From Candidatus Methanophagales archaeon (lineage in GTDB: Archaea; Halobacteriota; Syntropharchaeia; Alkanophagales; Methanospirareceae): a stretch of DNA of 17,350 nucleotides. Of the stretch, positions 14,353-17,350 are shown piece after piece; position 1 is the first letter of the stretch; every line of letters starts with the position of its first letter. The translations under genes were made by a program, and so were the position numbers. The stretch covers positions 1 through 17,350 of the forward strand of contig JAGGRS010000089.1 of the NCBI GenBank assembly GCA_021159475.1, given 5' to 3'. The notes beneath the pieces are model-generated. The model saw only the letters and a program-made list of their open reading frames with translations, ran no database searches and had not been told where the DNA came from.

Positions 14353-15231
14353 TCACCCATCCATATATCTCTCCCTCGTTCTCTTCCTTATTAGCTGTCC
14401 AAAGTGCCTCATCTCATCCGGAGGCAGAGGTCTGGGCACAGAGGTCAACCGGTTTGTATAGACCCGAACCGCCAACTCACGGAAGAGGTTGGCAATATCG
14501 CTCTCCGGCGATTTCTCTATCACCGTCTTGCCCTCTATCTCCGCTTCCGCAATTATATGCGCATTTGGGACGCAACCAACGACTTGAGAGCCCACTTCGC
14601 TCGCAAAGTCACGCACAACCGACTCGTCATCGAGCATACCCCTGACATTGTAGATGATACCGCCGAGTGGTGAACCGCCTTTATTTGCGAACTCGCTTAT
14701 GCCCCTGCAGATATTGTTGGCGGCATATATGGCGAGATAATCCGCTGATGTTACTATATACACCGCATCAGCCAGACCCTTACGCAGTGGCATTGCGAAA
14801 CCGCCACATACTACATCACCGGGCACATCATAAATTACCACATCCGTTTTCAGTATATCGAAGGCATTCAATCGCTTGAGCAGGTCTATTGCGACGATGA
14901 CGCCCCTGCCCGCGCATCCGAATCCGGGTTTCGGACCCCCGCACTCGGCACAGTAGATTCCACCATAGCCCCTGTAAATGAACTCCTCAAGTTCAATCCT
15001 CTTACCCGCTATCAACGTTTCCAGACCCACTCGCTCTATTCCCTTCTCCCTCAGCAGGTCGAGAATCGTCGGTATCTCAACGTCGCCACGTAGATTCATT
15101 GTGCAGTCATGTTTCGGGTCACAGCCGACCATAAATACAGATAAGCCACGTTCAGCCAGCGCGGCGGCGATGTTGGAGCTCACCGTTGATTTACCCACTC
15201 CGCCCTTTCCATAAAATGCTATCTGTAGCAT
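14353..15231 (-). CDS. cfbC: NifH-like ATPase, probable CfbC of F430 biosynthesis
   Basis: A 292-residue NifH/ChlL/BchL-family reductase component. Walker A is GKGGVGKS (8-15) and the switch region is CDPKHDC (37-43). The two conserved cysteines that bridge the dimer's [4Fe-4S] cluster are C106 (GFGCAGRG) and C142 (DVVCGGF). In organisms making F430, CfbC delivers electrons under ATP hydrolysis to CfbD for reductive cyclisation of Ni-sirohydrochlorin a,c-diamide. The assignment to CfbC, not to nitrogenase, rests on the lack of nifDK nearby, the cfbA gene in the window and the group-IV-like character; it is inference. Two further cysteines, C94 and C97 in YCAEC, are unusual compared with nitrogenase NifH. 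The C-terminus ends with a basic tail (KRTRERYMDG). It is the last gene of the uppS-rimI-ndk operon, 18 bp after ndk, with no cfbD beside it. Confidence 0.82.
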   Translation of the reverse strand: MLQIAFYGKGGVGKSTVSSNIAAALAERGLSVFMVGCDPKHDCTMNLRGDVEIPTILDLLREKGIERVGLETLIAGKRIELEEFIYRGYGGIYCAECGGPKPGFGCAGRGVIVAIDLLKRLNAFDILKTDVVIYDVPGDVVCGGFAMPLRKGLADAVYIVTSADYLAIYAANNICRGISEFANKGGSPLGGIIYNVRGMLDDESVVRDFASEVGSQVVGCVPNAHIIAEAEIEGKTVIEKSPESDIANLFRELAVRVYTNRLTSVPRPLPPDEMRHFGQLIRKRTRERYMDG

Positions 15232-15249
15232 TGGATACCGGATGGTGGA

Positions 15250-15678
15250 CTATTCATCTTCATTCGCAAGGTCACCGAAATGGAGTGCTATCTCGCGCCT
15301 CGCTGAGTCTTCAGAATCTGAGGCATGTATCACGTTCCTCTGCACGTCAATACCATAGTCCGCCCTTATAGTGCCGGGTCTGGCTTGTCTGGGGTCGGTC
15401 GCGCCCGCCATCTCCCTCGCTGTTGCTATTGCATTCTCTCCCTCGATGACAAAGGTGACGACGGGTGCGGAAGAGATATAAGAAACGAGGTCATTGAAGA
15501 AGTCTTTACCTCTGTGCTCCTCATATTGCCGCTCCGCCTGCTCTCTACTCAATCTCGTGAGATTCAGTGCCAGAATCTTGAAACCCTTACGCTCAAATCG
15601 CCCTATTATCTCCCCTATCAGCCCTCGCTCCACACCTTCCGGCTTTATCATCAGGAATGTTCTCTCTATCATAGTCAT
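15250..15678 (-). CDS. ndk: Nucleoside diphosphate kinase
   Basis: A 142-residue Ndk, which exchanges the gamma-phosphate between nucleoside tri- and diphosphates through a phosphohistidine. [12 protein letters not shown] (5-16) at the N-terminus and the active-site histidine in NVIHASDS (H118) are both present, as is [10 protein letters not shown] (100-109). The frame is open upstream to a TTG at 15711, but ATG 15678 has a GAGGT ribosome-binding site 8 nt before it and gives the family's normal N-terminus; ATG 15672 is a second possibility. The C-terminus is short and acidic (ANEDE). The gene lies 29 bp after rimI and 18 bp before cfbC, in one operon. Confidence 0.96.
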   Translation of the reverse strand: MTMIERTFLMIKPEGVERGLIGEIIGRFERKGFKILALNLTRLSREQAERQYEEHRGKDFFNDLVSYISSAPVVTFVIEGENAIATAREMAGATDPRQARPGTIRADYGIDVQRNVIHASDSEDSARREIALHFGDLANEDE

Positions 15679-15707
15679 AGTTTGAGACCTCACAAAGATA
15701 AAAGGAT

Positions 15708-16124
15708 TCAATCCGGCACTGGCATTCGTGTCATTACGAGGGCATCTTCATCACCATAATAGTTCGGGATTATCGTATACAGTGAGAATCCCAGATGCCG
15801 GTAGAACTTCTTCGCCACCTCGTTGCTCGCTCGCACCTCCACCATTGCATACCCGCCCGTTCTCTTTAATACCTCGTCAACAAGCCCGGTGCCTATACCT
15901 CTGCGCCTGTATGCCTTTTTTACCGCGATAGAGATTATATGACCATCGGAATAGAAGATGATGTAAGCCACAGGCTTATTCTCAACCACATACACGAGGA
16001 AGTTGTTCCGGTATGCCGATGCGTAGTAAGAGAAAGTGAATCTACTGTAAGGAGATTTCGGGAATGCCTCCTTCTCTATCTCCATTATCGTATCCAGGTC
16101 AGTCCATTTGAATCGCCTTATCAT
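15708..16124 (-). CDS. rimI: RimI/Ard1-like GNAT N-acetyltransferase
   Basis: A 138-residue GNAT-fold enzyme of the archaeal N-terminal acetyltransferase type, which transfers acetyl from acetyl-CoA to protein alpha-amino groups. The N-terminus [20 protein letters not shown], the acetyl-CoA-binding motif RRRGIGTG (73-80), then [18 protein letters not shown] (97-114) and [10 protein letters not shown] (122-131), are characteristic. The C-terminus agrees with Ard1/RimI. The start codon overlaps the stop of the upstream cis-prenyltransferase (ATGA, 4 bp), so translation is coupled. In some archaea a rimI gene sits beside kae1; here it does not, and the substrate is unknown. Confidence 0.92.
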   Translation of the reverse strand: MIRRFKWTDLDTIMEIEKEAFPKSPYSRFTFSYYASAYRNNFLVYVVENKPVAYIIFYSDGHIISIAVKKAYRRRGIGTGLVDEVLKRTGGYAMVEVRASNEVAKKFYRHLGFSLYTIIPNYYGDEDALVMTRMPVPD

Positions 16125-16843
16125 CGTCCGAAACGGCGTTCTCGCAACTGGAAATCGCGAACAGCCCTGAGTAAATCAATCTTACGGAAGTTCTGCCAGT
16201 TCACATCGGTGAAATAGAACTCACTATAGACCGATTGCCAGATCAGGAAATCGGTTAAACGCGTGGCACCAGACCTGATAACGAGGTCGGGTTCTGATTT
16301 GAATATCAGGTTGGCTTCTATCATCTTCTCATCTATCTCGTCCGGCTCTATCTCACCGCTCTCCACATGCTTCGCTATCTCCCTTACCGCCTTCGTCAGT
16401 TCGCTTCGCCCGCCCATACCGATAGAGACGTTTATCCTCTTTACCCCACCTCTCCCGCTACCGTTGATGAACCTGGCAGATGCGGAAGAATCGGTATATA
16501 CAGCGATAGAAGCCCCCACATCCACATCGCTCAATGCGGCGATTACCGCTTCCTTGAGATGCCGGTGCACCGCATCCAGCAGCTTCCTGCCCACACCTTC
16601 ACGAATTACGCTTATATAGATACTTATAACATCTATCCTTAACGAATCGCACCATTTGATGAAGAGCTTCAGTCGTTTCAGACCCTTCGTGTTATCGGAG
16701 ATGGACATGGATACTCGCCCATCGGGCAGGAGGTCACTCTCATCCAATACGAGAAGGATGTGATTCACACCAATCTGTGAATTCAGGACTTCTCTCTTCA
16801 GTATCTTCTCATATATGGCTATGACCGGGCTTAGGAGAGACAT
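16121..16843 (-). CDS. Divergent cis-prenyltransferase (UppS/dehydrodolichyl diphosphate synthase family), region I degenerate
   Basis: A 240-residue member of the cis-prenyltransferase family, which condenses isopentenyl units into the polyprenyl lipid carrier for glycosylation. The C-terminal half is well conserved: PDLVIRSGATRLTDF (185-199), YSEFYFTDVNW (206-216) and RERRFG (234-239). The N-terminal region is not. The expected MDGNxRWA reads LDESDLLPD (33-41), keeping only the Asp (D34); the usual GH..G helix reads SDNTKG; and FSxEN reads SVIRE. A catalytic subunit would need these, so this may be a non-catalytic partner, as NgBR/Nus1 is in eukaryotes, or have altered activity. ATG 16843 starts 3 nt after the tRNA-Ser and gives the family's N-terminal helix (YEKILKREV); an upstream start would lie inside the tRNA. 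It overlaps rimI by 4 bp. Confidence 0.85.
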   Translation of the reverse strand: MSLLSPVIAIYEKILKREVLNSQIGVNHILLVLDESDLLPDGRVSMSISDNTKGLKRLKLFIKWCDSLRIDVISIYISVIREGVGRKLLDAVHRHLKEAVIAALSDVDVGASIAVYTDSSASARFINGSGRGGVKRINVSIGMGGRSELTKAVREIAKHVESGEIEPDEIDEKMIEANLIFKSEPDLVIRSGATRLTDFLIWQSVYSEFYFTDVNWQNFRKIDLLRAVRDFQLRERRFGR

Positions 16844-16846
16844 AAG

Positions 16847-16932
16847 CGCCGGGAGAGGGATTCGAACCCTCGCTCCCCGTGAGGGGAAGTGGGTTAGCAA
16901 CCCACCGCCTTAGACCACTTGGCTATCCCGAC
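16847..16932 (-). tRNA. tRNA-Ser (anticodon GCU)
   Basis: An 86-nt serine tRNA with a complete cloverleaf. The 7-bp acceptor stem GTCGGGA pairs with TCCCGGC (one U-G pair) and is followed by discriminator G73, as serine requires. The anticodon stem GTGGG/CCCAC encloses TTGCTAA, giving anticodon GCU for AGU/AGC codons. A long variable arm (CCCC...GGGG) and T-arm GAGGG-TTCGAAT-CCCTC are present. There is no intron and no encoded CCA. The next three bases are CTT and then the ATG of the cis-prenyltransferase, so the two may be transcribed together. A TATA-like AT-rich box lies upstream, overlapping the 3' end of cooT. Confidence 0.97.
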
Positions 16933-16949
16933 ATCAAATACGAATAAAA

Positions 16950-16968
16950 CTTTAAATGTTATATTATC
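16950..16968 (-). promoter_or_regulatory. Probable promoter of tRNA-Ser operon
   Basis: On the minus strand the sequence reads ATAATATAACATTTAAAG and overlaps the cooT stop codon. An AATATAAC box centred near 16963 would start the transcript about 6 nt before the tRNA; TTTAAAG at 16951-16957 is a less well placed alternative. Confidence 0.35.
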
Positions 16969-17141
16969 AATATCGTATTCTTCAGTAGATTTATCTCTTT
17001 TATGCTGCCCCTCACATGGCGCGTCTCACCCAATATCCCCATAACCTTTATATCATCGCCGTCAACCTCCACTCGCACTACATCCTCCATCAGTAACTCA
17101 TGCTTACCGCTTCGCTCTATCAATACTCTCGATTCACACAT
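16959..17141 (-). CDS. cooT: CooT-family small nickel-binding protein
   Basis: A 60-residue protein of the CooT family (also annotated as a predicted RNA-binding protein). It has the family's MC start, with Cys2 as the nickel-coordinating residue in Rhodospirillum CooT, and the order ELLMEDV (15-21), VRVEVDGDDIKV (22-33), LGETRHVRGSIKEINL (37-52). The product is a small all-beta cytoplasmic protein that should form a dimer. An in-frame ATG at 17147 would add Met-Ser and move Cys away from position 2, so 17141 is chosen. The codon lies inside the last codons of the upstream small ORF, so translation may be coupled. Its role outside CO dehydrogenase maturation is not established; here other nickel genes (cfbA, cfbC) are in the same window. 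Confidence 0.82.
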   Translation of the reverse strand: MCESRVLIERSGKHELLMEDVVRVEVDGDDIKVMGILGETRHVRGSIKEINLLKNTILII

Positions 17142-17244
17142 ACTCATGAAATTGGTAATGCGTCACAGGGTCCTCAGGGTCAAACGTATTTAACCCCCTG
17201 AGTATTAGCTCAACGTCTAATTCATCAGGCCTCGCATATTTCAT
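17134..17244 (-). CDS. Small ORF (36 codons) overlapping the start of cooT
   Basis: A frame from ATG 17244 to TGA 17136-17134 encodes a 36-residue acidic peptide starting MKYARPDELDVELI and ending HYQFHEYV. Its stop overlaps the cooT start by 8 bp. A TATA box (17273-17282) centred near 17277 predicts transcription from about 17251, leaving a 7-nt leader, as for the other near-leaderless genes here. Length is short and no homologue is recognised, so it may equally be only a leader for cooT. The sequence is not low-complexity. I cannot decide between a protein and a regulatory upstream ORF. Confidence 0.5.
   Translation of the reverse strand: MKYARPDELDVELILRGLNTFDPEDPVTHYQFHEYV
17173..17202 (-). 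other. Inverted repeat inside the cooT leader/small ORF
   Basis: CTCAGGG (17173-17179) and CCCTGAG (17196-17202) are perfect complements separated by 16 nt, so the transcript ahead of cooT can fold into a 7-bp hairpin. It lies within the small ORF, about 30 nt upstream of the cooT ATG. It could be a regulatory structure or just codon coincidence. Confidence 0.35.
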
Positions 17245-17272
17245 CGTAATGTTAAAATAAATTAAAGGCATC

Positions 17273-17282
17273 ATTATATAAA
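17273..17282 (-). promoter_or_regulatory. TATA box of the small ORF / cooT transcript
   Basis: On the minus strand the sequence reads TTTATATAAT, one of the better TATA boxes in the window. Its centre predicts a start near 17251, 7 nt before the small ORF's ATG. Confidence 0.55.
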
Positions 17283-17283
17283 A

Positions 17284-17297
17284 ACATGATATCATGT
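17284..17297. promoter_or_regulatory. 14-bp perfect palindrome next to the cooT TATA box
   Basis: ACATGATATCATGT is a perfect palindrome abutting the TATA box on its upstream (BRE) side. This is a typical site for a dimeric transcription factor: at this position a repressor would block TBP/TFB and an activator would help recruit them. It does not match the NikR operator spacing (two GTATGA-like halves about 16 bp apart). The regulator is unknown. Confidence 0.4.
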
Positions 17298-17350
17298 GTA
17301 GTCAAAGTTTCTCCCTTTTGAACATCCCGTTTCTTGCTCGGTTGTTACAA

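Noticed and set aside
14353..15231. True nitrogenase reductase NifH
   Set aside because: No nifDK or nif regulator is nearby, the region next to the cluster cysteines differs, and cfbA is in the window; F430 synthesis is the simpler explanation.
16844..16900. Upstream extension of the cis-prenyltransferase to an earlier start at about 16900
   Set aside because: The added codons read through the T-arm and variable arm of tRNA-Ser; the ATG at 16843 gives the family's normal N-terminus.
1..17350. CRISPR array, insertion sequence, integrase or defence island
   Set aside because: No spaced direct repeats, transposase, terminal inverted repeats, recombinase or restriction genes were seen; the identifiable genes are almost all housekeeping genes of one chromosome.

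Overview
The window is a gene-dense chromosomal segment from a euryarchaeon. Evidence for this is an HMf-type histone, ribosomal protein L10e, family B DNA polymerase, membrane-anchored LonB, an archaeal FtsY, TATA-box promoters about 25 bp ahead of leaderless or near-leaderless genes, and a tRNA gene without an encoded CCA end. Two genes point to coenzyme F430, the nickel tetrapyrrole of methyl-coenzyme M reductase: cfbA (nickel chelatase) and a cfbC-like NifH homologue. With a third nickel-related gene (cooT) this suggests a methanogen or an anaerobic methane/alkane oxidiser. The endonuclease-type MutL fits the Methanomicrobia / Methanophagales (ANME-1) / Syntrophoarchaea side of the tree. 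That placement is inference. No IS element, CRISPR array, integrase or phage module was seen.

Layout. 1-114 (-): the start of an unidentified AT-rich gene. 177-698 (-): L10e, divergent from mutL (915-2663, +) across a gap that holds a GC-rich island. 2700-3986 (-): cfbA and thi4, with thi4 divergent from the tRNA thiolase ttuA/ncsA (4043-4996, +). 4974-7311 (-): an RCK-USP-USP regulator followed by a CPA2 cation/proton antiporter, almost certainly one ion-homeostasis operon. 7399-12305 (+): polB, histone with a terminator, then ftsY and an orphan 366-residue protein in a two-gene operon. 12324-14264 (-): lonB. 14353-16932 (-): an informational and cofactor operon of tRNA-Ser(GCU), a divergent cis-prenyltransferase, a RimI-like acetyltransferase, ndk and cfbC, with spacings from a 4-bp overlap to 29 bp. 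16959-17244 (-): cooT, preceded by an overlapping 36-codon small ORF with its own TATA box and an adjacent 14-bp perfect palindrome.

Most genes are household functions. The parts that looked least ordinary are: the cis-prenyltransferase that has lost the family's N-terminal catalytic motif while keeping the C-terminal one, with its start codon 3 nt after a tRNA; the small ORF coupled to cooT; the unidentified protein co-transcribed with the SRP receptor; the Cys-type Thi4; and the RCK-USP-USP/antiporter pair, which has a 15-residue tandem repeat in the regulator and an Ala-Asp ion-site motif in the transporter. I found no clear-cut new defence or mobile system.
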